This document shows positions 15,115 to 23,070 of a stretch of 25,585 nucleotides of DNA, one piece after another; within the stretch, counting starts at the first letter, position 1; each line of letters begins with the position of its first letter. The notes under the pieces were generated by a model. The model was not told the DNA's origin. It saw nothing but the letters and a program-made list of their open reading frames with translations, and did not search any database. Position numbers and translations under genes: made by a program. This DNA is from Prevotellamassilia sp. (GTDB taxonomy: Bacteria; Bacteroidota; Bacteroidia; Bacteroidales; Bacteroidaceae): positions 1 through 25,585 of the forward strand of contig VSQE01000033.1 of assembly GCA_009775705.1 (NCBI GenBank), read 5' to 3'.

Positions 15115-16314
15115 ATGGCAAACATAGAGACACACAGGGACGGCAGCCTGAAGGTTCCGGACAACGTGACCGTACCCTTTGTTACGGGCGACGGAGTGGG
15201 AAAAGAGATCACACCGGCCATGCAACGCGTGGCAGATGCCGCCGTGAGCCGCTGCTACGGCACGGCACGACGCATAGAATGGTTAGAGGTAGCCGCCGGA
15301 CAGCAGTCCTTCGACACGCAGGGAACTTACCTGCCCGAAGCGACCTTACAGGCCTTCCGCGACTGCCACATCGGCATAAAAGGCCCGCTCACCACTCCCG
15401 TGGGCGGCGGTATCCGCTCGCTGAACGTAGCCCTGCGCCAGGGGCTCGACCTCTACGTGTGCCTGCGGCCCGTGAGGTGGTTCCGGGGAGTAGCCTCGCC
15501 CGTAGTACACCCCGAGAAAGTGGACATGGTCATTTTCCGCGAGAACACGGAAGACATCTACGCGGGCATCGAATGGGCGGAAGGCACCCCCGAGGCACAA
15601 CGCTTCCGCCGCTTCCTCACGCAGGAAATGGGCGTGGAGCGCGTGCGCTTTCCCGAGACCTCGGCCTTCGGCGTGAAACCGGTGTCGCGCGAGGGTAGCG
15701 AACGGCTGGTACGCGCCGCCTGCCGCTACGCACTGGACCACGGCCGCCCCTCCGTGACACTCGTACACAAGGGCAACATCATGAAATATACCGAAGGCGG
15801 CTTCAAACGCTGGGGCTACGAACTGGCCGAACGGGAATTTGCCGACGAACTGCGCTCGGGACGGCTGACGGTGAAGGACTGCATCGCCGACGCTTTCCTT
15901 CAGAATGCGCTGCTGCGCCCCGAGGACTACTCGGTGGTAGCCACACTCAACCTCAACGGCGACTATATCTCGGACATGCTGGCGGCACAGGCGGGAGGCA
16001 TCGGCATCGCACCGGGAGCCAACATCAACTATGCCACGGGCAACGCCATCTTCGAGGCCACACACGGCACGGCGCCCGACATCGCAGGCACCGACACGGC
16101 CAACCCCTGCTCGCTGATACTCTCGGCCGTGATGCTGCTCGAACACATCGGCTGGCAGGAAGCGGCCGCAAGCATCACGAAAGCCCTCGAAACAACACTG
16201 GCACGGGGCATGGCGACACCGGACCTGGCACGCTTCATGGACCGGGGCACGGCGCTCGGGACGCAGGCTTTTGCCGACGAGCTCGCCAAAAGCATCGGGA
16301 CACAGATTACCTAA
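15115..16314 (+). CDS. icd: Isocitrate dehydrogenase, predicted NAD+-type
   Basis: Oxidatively decarboxylates isocitrate to 2-oxoglutarate. The 399-residue protein aligns along its whole length with E. coli Icd: IKGPLTTPVGGGIRSLNVALRQ-type substrate loop with S102, FRENTEDIYAGIEW, VHKGNIMKYTEG with catalytic K219, and NLNGDYISD and GIGIAPGANI near the cofactor. At the cofactor-selecting positions it has D322, I323 and A329 where the NADP+ enzyme of E. coli has Lys344, Tyr345 and Val351; Asp-Ile-Ala is the pattern of NAD+-using members. R395 of E. coli is kept and Y391 is Pro. I chose ATG 15115, preceded by AAAGAG; longer in-frame starts overlap aconitase. The middle gene of the acn-icd-gltA operon. 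Confidence 0.95.
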   Translation: MANIETHRDGSLKVPDNVTVPFVTGDGVGKEITPAMQRVADAAVSRCYGTARRIEWLEVAAGQQSFDTQGTYLPEATLQAFRDCHIGIKGPLTTPVGGGIRSLNVALRQGLDLYVCLRPVRWFRGVASPVVHPEKVDMVIFRENTEDIYAGIEWAEGTPEAQRFRRFLTQEMGVERVRFPETSAFGVKPVSREGSERLVRAACRYALDHGRPSVTLVHKGNIMKYTEGGFKRWGYELAEREFADELRSGRLTVKDCIADAFLQNALLRPEDYSVVATLNLNGDYISDMLAAQAGGIGIAPGANINYATGNAIFEATHGTAPDIAGTDTANPCSLILSAVMLLEHIGWQEAAASITKALETTLARGMATPDLARFMDRGTALGTQAFADELAKSIGTQIT

Positions 16315-16342
16315 GAATCCAACCACAAAGCTGCTGACACTT

Positions 16343-17692
16343 ATGACTACAAAGAAAGAATACCTCATCTACAAACTTTCGGACGGCATGAAGAGGTGCA
16401 TCAAGATAGACGCCGACCTCTTCAAACGTCTGGACGTGAAGCGCGGACTGCGCAACGAGGACGGAACGGGAGTTCTGGTGGGACTGACAAACATCGGCAA
16501 CGTGGTGGGCTATGAACGGACCGCCGACGGCCTGCACCCCATTGACGGAAGACTCTACTACCGCGGCTACGAAATAACCGACCTGGCACATGCCATCATG
16601 GCTGAGAAACGCTGCGGATACGAGGAGGTGGGCTATCTGCTGCTGTCGGGAAAGCTGCCCGACGCCGAGGAGCTGCAAGCCTTCCGCCAACTTATCTTCG
16701 ACAACATGCCGCTGCAACCGAAGACCCTGCTCAACATCATCGAACTGGAGGGATCGGACATCATGAACATCCTGGCCCGCAGCGTACTGGAGCTTTATAC
16801 CTACGACACCACGCCTGACGACACCTCGCGCGACAACCTGATGCGGCAGAGCATCGAGCTGGTCTCGAAATTTCCGGCCATCATCGCCTATGCCTACAAC
16901 ATGCTGCGCCACAAGACGCAGGGCCGCTCGCTTCACATCCGCCACCCGCAGGAGAACTATTCCATTGCCGAGAACTTCCTGTACATGCTCCAGGGCCCGC
17001 ACTTCACACAACTCGACGCGCGGACGCTCGACCTCCTGCTCATCCTACAGGCCGAACACGGCGGCGGCAACAACTCTACCTTCACGGTAAGGGTGACTTC
17101 ATCGTCGGGCACAGACACCTACTCTTCCGTCGCCGCGGGCATCGGCTCGCTCAAGGGACCGCGCCACGGCGGCGCCAACATCAAGGTACGCGACATGATC
17201 CTCAACATCGAAGAGACACTGGAAGACTGGACCGACGAGACGGCCATCCGCAACTACCTGAGGCAGATGGTGCGCGGCGAAGCGTACGACCGTACAGGTC
17301 TCATCTACGGCATAGGCCACGCCGTCTACACCAACTCCGACCCGCGCGCCGTGCTGCTCAAGGAGATGGCCCGCCAGTTGGCCGCCGAGAAAGGACGCGG
17401 CGAGGAAATGGCATTCATGGAACAGCTGGAGCGGCTGGCCATCGAAACCGTCTACGAGACGAAGGGCCGGGGCAAGACGCTCTGTGCCAACGTAGACTTC
17501 TACTCGGGGTTCGTATATGACCTCATCGGCCTGCCGCGCGAGATCTACACACCGCTCTTCGCCATGGCACGCATCGTGGGATGGTGCGCCCACCGCAACG
17601 AGGAACTTAACTTCGAGGGCAAGCGCATCATCCGCCCTGCCTACCGCTGCGTGGCGGACATCAACGAATACATACCGCTCGGCCGGCGGTAA
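16343..17692 (+). CDS. gltA: Citrate synthase
   Basis: Condenses oxaloacetate with acetyl-CoA to citrate. The catalytic residues are visible: H239 in AEHGGGNNSTF, H326 in GIGHAVYTNSDPRA, and D385 in NVDFYSGFVYDLIGLP. The arginine of FAMARIVGWCAHR and the C-terminal RPAYR segment also match the family. The length, 449 residues, is a little above the usual 430, with an N-terminal extension in place of the E. coli-type zinc-free cap. I chose ATG 16343 (MTTKKEYLIYKL), 28 bases after icd; a longer frame from 16271 would overlap icd. Last gene of the operon; a terminator follows at once. Together the three enzymes supply 2-oxoglutarate for glutamate synthesis. Confidence 0.95.
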   Translation: MTTKKEYLIYKLSDGMKRCIKIDADLFKRLDVKRGLRNEDGTGVLVGLTNIGNVVGYERTADGLHPIDGRLYYRGYEITDLAHAIMAEKRCGYEEVGYLLLSGKLPDAEELQAFRQLIFDNMPLQPKTLLNIIELEGSDIMNILARSVLELYTYDTTPDDTSRDNLMRQSIELVSKFPAIIAYAYNMLRHKTQGRSLHIRHPQENYSIAENFLYMLQGPHFTQLDARTLDLLLILQAEHGGGNNSTFTVRVTSSSGTDTYSSVAAGIGSLKGPRHGGANIKVRDMILNIEETLEDWTDETAIRNYLRQMVRGEAYDRTGLIYGIGHAVYTNSDPRAVLLKEMARQLAAEKGRGEEMAFMEQLERLAIETVYETKGRGKTLCANVDFYSGFVYDLIGLPREIYTPLFAMARIVGWCAHRNEELNFEGKRIIRPAYRCVADINEYIPLGRR

Positions 17693-17721
17693 AAAAACTG
17701 ACTCCTCGCCGAAACGGAAAC

Positions 17722-17763
17722 CGCGATATTGGCACCCATCTGTGCCGTATCGCGATTTTTTTG
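17722..17763 (+). terminator. Terminator of the acn-icd-gltA operon
   Basis: CGCGATA (17722-17728) pairs with TATCGCG (17748-17754) and GGCAC (17731-17735) with GTGCC (17742-17746), with a small internal loop and the six-base loop CCATCT. A T-run follows at 17756-17762. Confidence 0.85.
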
Positions 17764-17771
17764 TACATTTG
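17764..17771 (+). promoter_or_regulatory. Promoter -7 element upstream of upp
   Basis: TACATTTG matches TAnnTTTG, begins right after the operon terminator and lies 45 bases before the ATG of the uracil phosphoribosyltransferase gene. The -33 region falls in the terminator stem and is weak. Confidence 0.65.
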
Positions 17772-17815
17772 CAGACCACTACAAAAAGAAAGAATACAAG
17801 CTGCATATCTGAAAC

Positions 17816-18490
17816 ATGAAAGTCATCAATCTCGGAGCGCAGAACTCCGTCATCAACCGCTACATGTCACAGCTACGCGATGTGAACGTACAAGGCAACC
17901 GGACGTTGTTCCGCGCCAACCTGAAACGAATAGCCCACGTCATGGCCTACGAACTGAGCCGCACTCTGGACTATTCGCCCAAGAACATACAGACCCCGCT
18001 GGCCGTCAAGGAGGTTTCCACCTACGATGACCGCATCGTGGTAGGCACCGTGCTACGGGCCGGACTGGCTTTCCACGAAGGTTTTTTAGACGTGTTCGAC
18101 GGGGCCGACAGCGCCTTCGTGGCCGCCTATCGCGAAGAAGGCAAGCGGGAGGACCTGAAAATCCGGCTGGAATACATCGCCTCGCCGCACCTGGAGGGAA
18201 GCACGTTCCTCATGGTAGACCCCATGCTGGCCACGGGCGGCAGTCTGGAACTGGCTTACAAGGCTTTCCTCTCGGCCGGCAGTCCCGCCAGACTGCACAT
18301 CTGTGTGGTGATTGCCTCGGAAGAGGGAGTAGCCCATCTGCAAAAAGTGTTTCCGGATGACAGCGTGACACTCTGGACCGCCGCCATCGACCCCGAACTG
18401 AACGATGATGCCTACATAGTGCCCGGACTGGGCGATGCCGGTGACCTCTCGTTCGGGCCGAAAATCTCCTCGAAAGGCAAATCCGTCTGA
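17816..18490 (+). CDS. upp: Uracil phosphoribosyltransferase
   Basis: Salvages uracil by joining it to PRPP to give UMP. The PRPP-binding loop is VDPMLATGGS with D135 at its start, and the uracil-binding C-terminal segment reads VPGLGDAGDLSFG, both hallmarks of UPRTase. The 224-residue length is slightly above the usual 208-216 because of a basic C-terminal tail. No membrane segment. It has its own promoter and terminator-bounded upstream side; the glycosyltransferase gene starts 49 bases after its stop, so the two may share a transcript. It is on the same strand as a nucleoside kinase gene further on, which also acts in nucleotide salvage. Confidence 0.93.
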   Translation: MKVINLGAQNSVINRYMSQLRDVNVQGNRTLFRANLKRIAHVMAYELSRTLDYSPKNIQTPLAVKEVSTYDDRIVVGTVLRAGLAFHEGFLDVFDGADSAFVAAYREEGKREDLKIRLEYIASPHLEGSTFLMVDPMLATGGSLELAYKAFLSAGSPARLHICVVIASEEGVAHLQKVFPDDSVTLWTAAIDPELNDDAYIVPGLGDAGDLSFGPKISSKGKSV

Positions 18491-18539
18491 CCGCAACGGG
18501 CATGACACCCGACCGGCACCTTTCTTCCCCCCCAATCCC

Positions 18540-19451
18540 ATGAAGATCGCCTACCTTATCCCCACCTATACCGATCCGGAACATCTGGCACGGCTCATCA
18601 GGGCACTCGACAAGGATGCCGAATTCTTCGTACACGTTGACGCCAAAGTGGACGAGACTCCCTTCCGCCGTGCCGCCGAAGCCGGCAACGTACACTTTCT
18701 GGAACGGCGCTTCCGCGTGCTGTGGGGCGACATCTCACAGGTATACTACCAACGGGAACTGCTCACCGCCTGCATGAACCATCCCGCCCGCTTCGACCGC
18801 ATCTGCCTGCTCAGCGGGCAGGACTATCCCCTCTGGCGGAACGACCGGCTGCTCCGTTTCTTCCGGGAGAACTCCGGCCGCGAGTTCGTGGCCGGCATAC
18901 GGTTGGAGGGACAGCGCAAGAACGTTGTGCGCAACTACCGCATCTACCGGCCACCGGTATGGATTCCGCTGCTCTCCGTGCGCAACAATATCCGGATGCG
19001 CGTCCTGTTGCGCCACCTGACGGCCCTCTGCGGCATCCGGAAGCCCTTGCGGCTCAGGGCGGGAGACCGGGAACTTTCCGTCTATAAAGGGACAGACTGG
19101 TGGAGCTGTACGCCCGCACTGGCCGGCTGGATGCTCGACGAATTGCGACGCTACCCCGAAATCCTGCGTTTCTTCCGGACGATGTTCGTACCCTCCGAAC
19201 TGGTATGGCCCACACTGGCCTTCCATTCGCCCTTTGCCGGAAAGGCCCTCTTACAGGAGGGCGACTACACGTCGCTGGCCGATCTCACACCGCTACACTT
19301 CATTGACTACCACCCGCTGGTGAAGGTGCTGGACGAAAAGGATCTGCACCGTCTCAGAGAAAGCGGAAAGCCCTTTGCCCGCAAGCTGGTGACAGGTTGC
19401 AGCGACAGCCTGATGGACCGCCTGGACCGGGGCGAGGGCGAACCGGCATAA
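18540..19451 (+). CDS. GT14-family glycosyltransferase (core-2/I-branching-like)
   Basis: A 303-residue member of the Branch family (beta-1,6-N-acetylglucosaminyltransferase-like). It opens with MKIAYLIPTY and has HVDAK at about 32-36, LLSGQDYPL at about 94-102, KGTDWWSCT around 184-192, PSELVWPTL and a late FARK, all typical of the fold. It has no signal peptide or membrane helix, so it is probably cytoplasmic and uses a nucleotide sugar to build a surface glycan or capsule; donor and acceptor cannot be predicted. I chose ATG 18540; an in-frame ATG at 18435 lies inside upp and gives an unlikely Pro/Arg-rich extension. A run of seven C (18527-18533) lies just before the start. Confidence 0.85.
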   Translation: MKIAYLIPTYTDPEHLARLIRALDKDAEFFVHVDAKVDETPFRRAAEAGNVHFLERRFRVLWGDISQVYYQRELLTACMNHPARFDRICLLSGQDYPLWRNDRLLRFFRENSGREFVAGIRLEGQRKNVVRNYRIYRPPVWIPLLSVRNNIRMRVLLRHLTALCGIRKPLRLRAGDRELSVYKGTDWWSCTPALAGWMLDELRRYPEILRFFRTMFVPSELVWPTLAFHSPFAGKALLQEGDYTSLADLTPLHFIDYHPLVKVLDEKDLHRLRESGKPFARKLVTGCSDSLMDRLDRGEGEPA

Positions 19452-19560
19452 AGCGGCCGGAGGGAGAGCAAAAAAGGCCGGCTATACGCTTTCGGCCGCC
19501 ATATTTTCCCGTTTAACATTTTCTTGGAAAGCATTTGCCCGCTCTTCTGCGGAATAAATG

Positions 19561-19568
19561 TACATTTG
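19561..19568 (+). promoter_or_regulatory. Promoter -7 element upstream of the nucleoside kinase
   Basis: TACATTTG matches TAnnTTTG, with a TTTG at 19534-19537, 23 bases upstream (slightly long). The leader of about 60 bases includes CGGATCGTCCG, a small hairpin. A second, poorer TTCTTTG lies at about 19606-19612, nearer the ATG. Confidence 0.55.
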
Positions 19569-19633
19569 TCGCAGACGGATCGTCCGATGGGCCGTCCGCG
19601 ACATTTTCTTTGTAAAACCTCACGCCACACATT

Positions 19634-21298
19634 ATGGGAAAGACCATTACCATCCGCTGCAAGAACACCGGCCGCAGCCATAAGATCCCGATAGGATATA
19701 CACTCGAGGAGACCGCCGAACTGCTGGAGATCAACCTGCCTCACGGCATCACCAGCGCCAAGGTGAACAACAAGGTCGAGGGCCTGCACTTCATGTTCTT
19801 CAACGACAAGGACGTCGAGTTTCTCGACATCACCTCGCCCTCGGGCATGCGCACCTACACGCGCTCGCTCTTTTTCGTGCTCTACAAGGCCGTGCGCGAC
19901 CTCTTCCCACAGGCCCGCCTGCGCATCGACACACCCGTCTCGAACGGTTACTACTGTACGCTGGGCAACGAGGAAAAAGCCGCCACTGAAGAACAGATCG
20001 CGGCGCTGAAACACCGGATGCAGGAAATCATAGACGCCAATATGCCTTTTCACCGCGTATGCCGCCCCACGGAAGAGGCCATCACGCGCTTCCGCACCGA
20101 TGGATTGGAAAGCAAGGCCAAGCTGTTGGAGAGCTGCGGCGAGCTGTACACCTATTACTATACACTGGGGGACACGGCGGACTATTTCTACGGCTCGCTG
20201 CTGATCCGCACAGGACAGATACGGCTGTTCGACCTCATCCCCTATGCCGACGGCCTGCTGCTGCGCTTGCCCGATCCCGCGCATCCCGACCGCCTGCGCC
20301 CCATGCGTGAACAGAGAAAGATGTTCGACGTGTTCCGCGAACAGCACCGCTGGCAACACATCCTGGGGCTGTCTACCGTGGGAGAGTTCAACGAAGCCTG
20401 CGCCAAAGGACACACCAACGACCTCATCAACGTGTCGGAAGCCCTTCAGGAGAAAAAGATAAGCCGGCTGGCCGACCGCATCGCCGGAAACAGCGACATC
20501 AAGGTTATCCTCATCGCCGGTCCGTCGTCGAGCGGCAAGACCACCTTCTCCAAACGTCTGGCGGTGCAGCTCATGGTGTGCGGCCTACACCCCGTGCCCC
20601 TCTCGCTCGACGACTATTTCGTCAACCGGGAGGACACGCCCCGCCTGCCCAACGGCGACTACGACTTCGAGAATGTGAACGCCATGGACATCCCCCTCTT
20701 CAACAACCAGATCAACGCCCTGCTGCGGGGCGAAGAGGTGGAACTGCCCCGCTACAACTTCCAGACGGGACGGAGCGAGAAAAGCGGCCAGCGACTCCGC
20801 CTCACCTCCTCAACCCTGCTCATCCTGGAAGGCATACACGCCCTCAACCCCGAACTGACACGCGACATCCCAAACAGCAACAAATTCAAGATCTACGCCT
20901 CGGCACTCACCACCATCCTGCTGGACGACCACAACTACATCCCCACGACCGACAACCGCCTGCTGCGGCGCATCGTACGCGACTACAAATACCGCGGCTA
21001 CTCGGCACAAGAGACCATCCGCCGCTGGCCTGCCGTACGCGAGGGCGAGGAATGCTGGATATTCCCCTTTCAGGAACAAGCAGACGAAATGGTGAACACC
21101 GCCCTGCTCTTCGAACTGGCCGCCCTGCGCGACCAGGCCCTGCCCCTGCTGGAACAGGTTCCGGAGCACGCACCCGAATATTCCGAGGCCTACCGCCTGA
21201 GAAAGTTCCTCGGGTACCTGCGCCCCATCTCGCTGGACAGTTTGCCGCCCACCTCATTGCTTCGCGAGTTTCTGGGAGGCAGCAGCTTCCGGTACTAA
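19634..21298 (+). CDS. Nucleoside (uridine) kinase with threonyl-tRNA-synthetase-like N-terminus
   Basis: The 554-residue protein joins two parts. Residues 1 to about 60 look like a TGS domain, and about 60-240 resemble the second additional (editing) domain of threonyl-tRNA synthetase (NGYYCTL, then a helix ending IIDANMPFHRVC and a following EEAI..F segment). From about 285 on it is a P-loop kinase of the uridine kinase/phosphoribulokinase family: Walker A GPSSSGKT at 296-303 with K302, then SLDDYF, which holds the acidic substrate residue, and LILEGIHALNPEL. It should phosphorylate uridine or cytidine with ATP or GTP. The fused N-terminus is known from such kinases in Bacteroidetes, but its role is unclear. 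A strong terminator follows. Confidence 0.85.
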   Translation: MGKTITIRCKNTGRSHKIPIGYTLEETAELLEINLPHGITSAKVNNKVEGLHFMFFNDKDVEFLDITSPSGMRTYTRSLFFVLYKAVRDLFPQARLRIDTPVSNGYYCTLGNEEKAATEEQIAALKHRMQEIIDANMPFHRVCRPTEEAITRFRTDGLESKAKLLESCGELYTYYYTLGDTADYFYGSLLIRTGQIRLFDLIPYADGLLLRLPDPAHPDRLRPMREQRKMFDVFREQHRWQHILGLSTVGEFNEACAKGHTNDLINVSEALQEKKISRLADRIAGNSDIKVILIAGPSSSGKTTFSKRLAVQLMVCGLHPVPLSLDDYFVNREDTPRLPNGDYDFENVNAMDIPLFNNQINALLRGEEVELPRYNFQTGRSEKSGQRLRLTSSTLLILEGIHALNPELTRDIPNSNKFKIYASALTTILLDDHNYIPTTDNRLLRRIVRDYKYRGYSAQETIRRWPAVREGEECWIFPFQEQADEMVNTALLFELAALRDQALPLLEQVPEHAPEYSEAYRLRKFLGYLRPISLDSLPPTSLLREFLGGSSFRY

Positions 21299-21348
21299 GT
21301 CTCCCGCTTCAGAACTCCGGATATTTGCATCAGCCAAGCAAAAATATC

Positions 21349-21380
21349 GGAAAAAGGCCGCCATCCAGCGGTCTTTTTCC
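21349..21380 (+). terminator. Bidirectional terminator after the nucleoside kinase
   Basis: GGAAAAAGGCCGC (21349-21361) pairs over 13 bases, with one G-U, to GCGGTCTTTTTCC (21368-21380) around the loop CATCCA. ATTTGCATC (21323-21331) and GATGCAAAT (21389-21397) form an extra outer stem around it. Confidence 0.85.
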
Positions 21381-21468
21381 AGATGCCGGATGCAAATCCT
21401 TTCCGGGTTCGAAAAAAGCGGCGACGAAAATATAAAATCCGCCGGAAACTTTTCTCGTAAAAAAAGCG

Positions 21469-21476
21469 TAACTTTA
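21469..21476 (+). promoter_or_regulatory. Probable promoter -7 element before the GHL10 gene
   Basis: TAACTTTA differs from TAnnTTTG only in the last base and lies 37 bases before the ATG at 21514, just after the terminator of the previous gene. The -33 region is poor. Confidence 0.45.
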
Positions 21477-21513
21477 CGGCCACTTATTCCACCCGACCAA
21501 AAAATCCGGCCGA

Positions 21514-23013
21514 ATGAAAAAATTTTTCCTTCTACTTTTCGCACTGTGCCAGCTCGGCGCAACGGCACAGACACTTCCCATGCCCAAACGCGAGTTTCGC
21601 GGCGCATGGATCCAGATGATCAACGGACAATTCCAAGGCATGAACCGCGACCGCATGCAGGCCAACCTGACCGGACAGCTCGACGCCCTGCAACGCTGCG
21701 GCGTGAACACCGTTATCTTTCAGGTGCGTGGCGAGGCCGATGCCCTCTACAACAGCCCCTACGAACCGTGGAGCCGCTTCCTGACGGGACGGCAGGGTAC
21801 CGCACCCTCGCCCCTGTGGGATCCGCTGGAATGGATGGTGAAGGAATGTCACCGCAGAGGCATGGAACTGCATGCCTGGATCAACCCCTACCGCGCCAAG
21901 ACAAAAGGCACGTCCGAACTCTCGAAAAAGCATCCCTACGTAAAGCATCCCGAACGCTTCTTCGAATACGACGGGTTGCTTCTCTTCGATCCCGGAATGC
22001 ACGAAAACCGAAAATACATCTGCCGCATAGCCTCCGATATCGTACGCCGCTACGACGTGGACGGCCTCCACATCGACGACTACTTTTATCCCTACCCCGC
22101 CGCCGGACATGAAATTCCCGACGAGAACACCTTCCGCGCCCACCGCAACGGTTTTACCGACAAGAACGACTGGCGACGGTACAATGTGAACCTGTTTGTC
22201 GAAATGCTGCACGACTCTATCAAAGCCGTCAAACCGTGGGTGAAATTCGGGGTCTCGCCGTTCGGCATCTACCACAACCTGCGCCCGGGCACAAACATCC
22301 CGGGCAGCGAGACCGCCGGATTGCAAAACTACGACGACCTGTATGCCGACGTGCTCTATTGGATCAATCAGGGATGGGTGGACTACATCGTGCCGCAGCT
22401 CTACTGGGAGATAGGACACAAGACGGCAGATTATGACCGTCTGGTGCGCTGGTGGGCCCGCTTCGCGGCGGGAAGGCCTCTCGTCATCGGACAGGACGTG
22501 GAACGCACTGTCAGGGCGGCCGACCTGAAAAATCCCGCCCTGAACCAGATGCCCGAGAAATTCCGCCTGCAACGCACCCTGCCCGGCATTGCCGGCAGTT
22601 GCCTGTGGTACTCGGCCGCCGTGGTACGCAACGAGGGCAACTATGCCGAAGCGCTGGCACACGACTACCACCGCTATCCGGCCCTGCAACCTGAGATGCC
22701 CTTTATCGACGACAAGGCTCCCGGCAAGCCGCGCAAACTGAAGGCGATGTGGATGCCGGACGGATACTACCTGTTCTGGACCGCACCGAAAAGCCGCAAG
22801 GAAATGGACAAGGCCCGCAGCTACGTGGTCTACCGCTTCACGGCGAAGGAAAAAATCAATCTGGACGATCCGTCACACATTGTCTGCATCACGGCCAACA
22901 CGTGCTGCAAGCTGCCTTACGCCAAGGGGCATGAGAAATACACCTACGTGGTGACGGCCCTCGACCGCTTGCAGAACGAGTCGAAAGAAACGAAAAAGAA
23001 AATAAAACTCTGA
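21514..23013 (+). CDS. Exported GHL10/DUF187 glycoside-hydrolase-like protein
   Basis: The 499-residue protein starts with a signal peptide (MKKFFLLLFALCQLGATAQ, cleavage likely after about residue 19; no lipobox Cys is seen). The mature part is a TIM-barrel of the DUF187/GHL10 family: REFRGAWI at the start of the first strand, FQVRGEADALY, ELHAWINPYR, and DGLHIDDYFYPYP with the acidic pair expected at the active site, then FGVSPFG and DYIVPQLYWE. From about residue 400 a fibronectin-III-like beta domain follows (GKPRKLKAMW to the end). Related proteins act on envelope glycans, possibly peptidoglycan or its decorations, in the periplasm or outside; the substrate here is unknown. It has its own promoter; thrA begins 57 bases after its stop. 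Confidence 0.85.
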   Translation: MKKFFLLLFALCQLGATAQTLPMPKREFRGAWIQMINGQFQGMNRDRMQANLTGQLDALQRCGVNTVIFQVRGEADALYNSPYEPWSRFLTGRQGTAPSPLWDPLEWMVKECHRRGMELHAWINPYRAKTKGTSELSKKHPYVKHPERFFEYDGLLLFDPGMHENRKYICRIASDIVRRYDVDGLHIDDYFYPYPAAGHEIPDENTFRAHRNGFTDKNDWRRYNVNLFVEMLHDSIKAVKPWVKFGVSPFGIYHNLRPGTNIPGSETAGLQNYDDLYADVLYWINQGWVDYIVPQLYWEIGHKTADYDRLVRWWARFAAGRPLVIGQDVERTVRAADLKNPALNQMPEKFRLQRTLPGIAGSCLWYSAAVVRNEGNYAEALAHDYHRYPALQPEMPFIDDKAPGKPRKLKAMWMPDGYYLFWTAPKSRKEMDKARSYVVYRFTAKEKINLDDPSHIVCITANTCCKLPYAKGHEKYTYVVTALDRLQNESKETKKKIKL

Positions 23014-23019
23014 CAGGAC

Positions 23020-23059
23020 ATGCCGGGACGCTACTGACAACACTCCGGCAACCCGGCAT
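23020..23059 (+). promoter_or_regulatory. Leader hairpin just before thrA
   Basis: ATGCCGGG (23020-23027) pairs perfectly with CCCGGCAT (23052-23059), whose end is 11 bases before the thrA ATG; an inner CCGGCA at 23045-23050 offers a competing partner. No T-run follows. It could affect ribosome access or be incidental. The five-codon frame starting at 23020 (MPGRY) is not rich in Thr. Confidence 0.35.
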
Positions 23060-23070
23060 AACAAGACAAC

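Noticed and set aside
19476..19497. Terminator after the glycosyltransferase gene
   Set aside because: GGCCG/CGGCC forms a hairpin, but the T-run is on the - strand side (AAAAAA before it on +), where there is no gene to end; not strong enough to call.
21532..22689. 385-codon - strand open frame opposite the GHL10 gene
   Set aside because: Shadow of the + strand gene, which has a signal peptide and family motifs.
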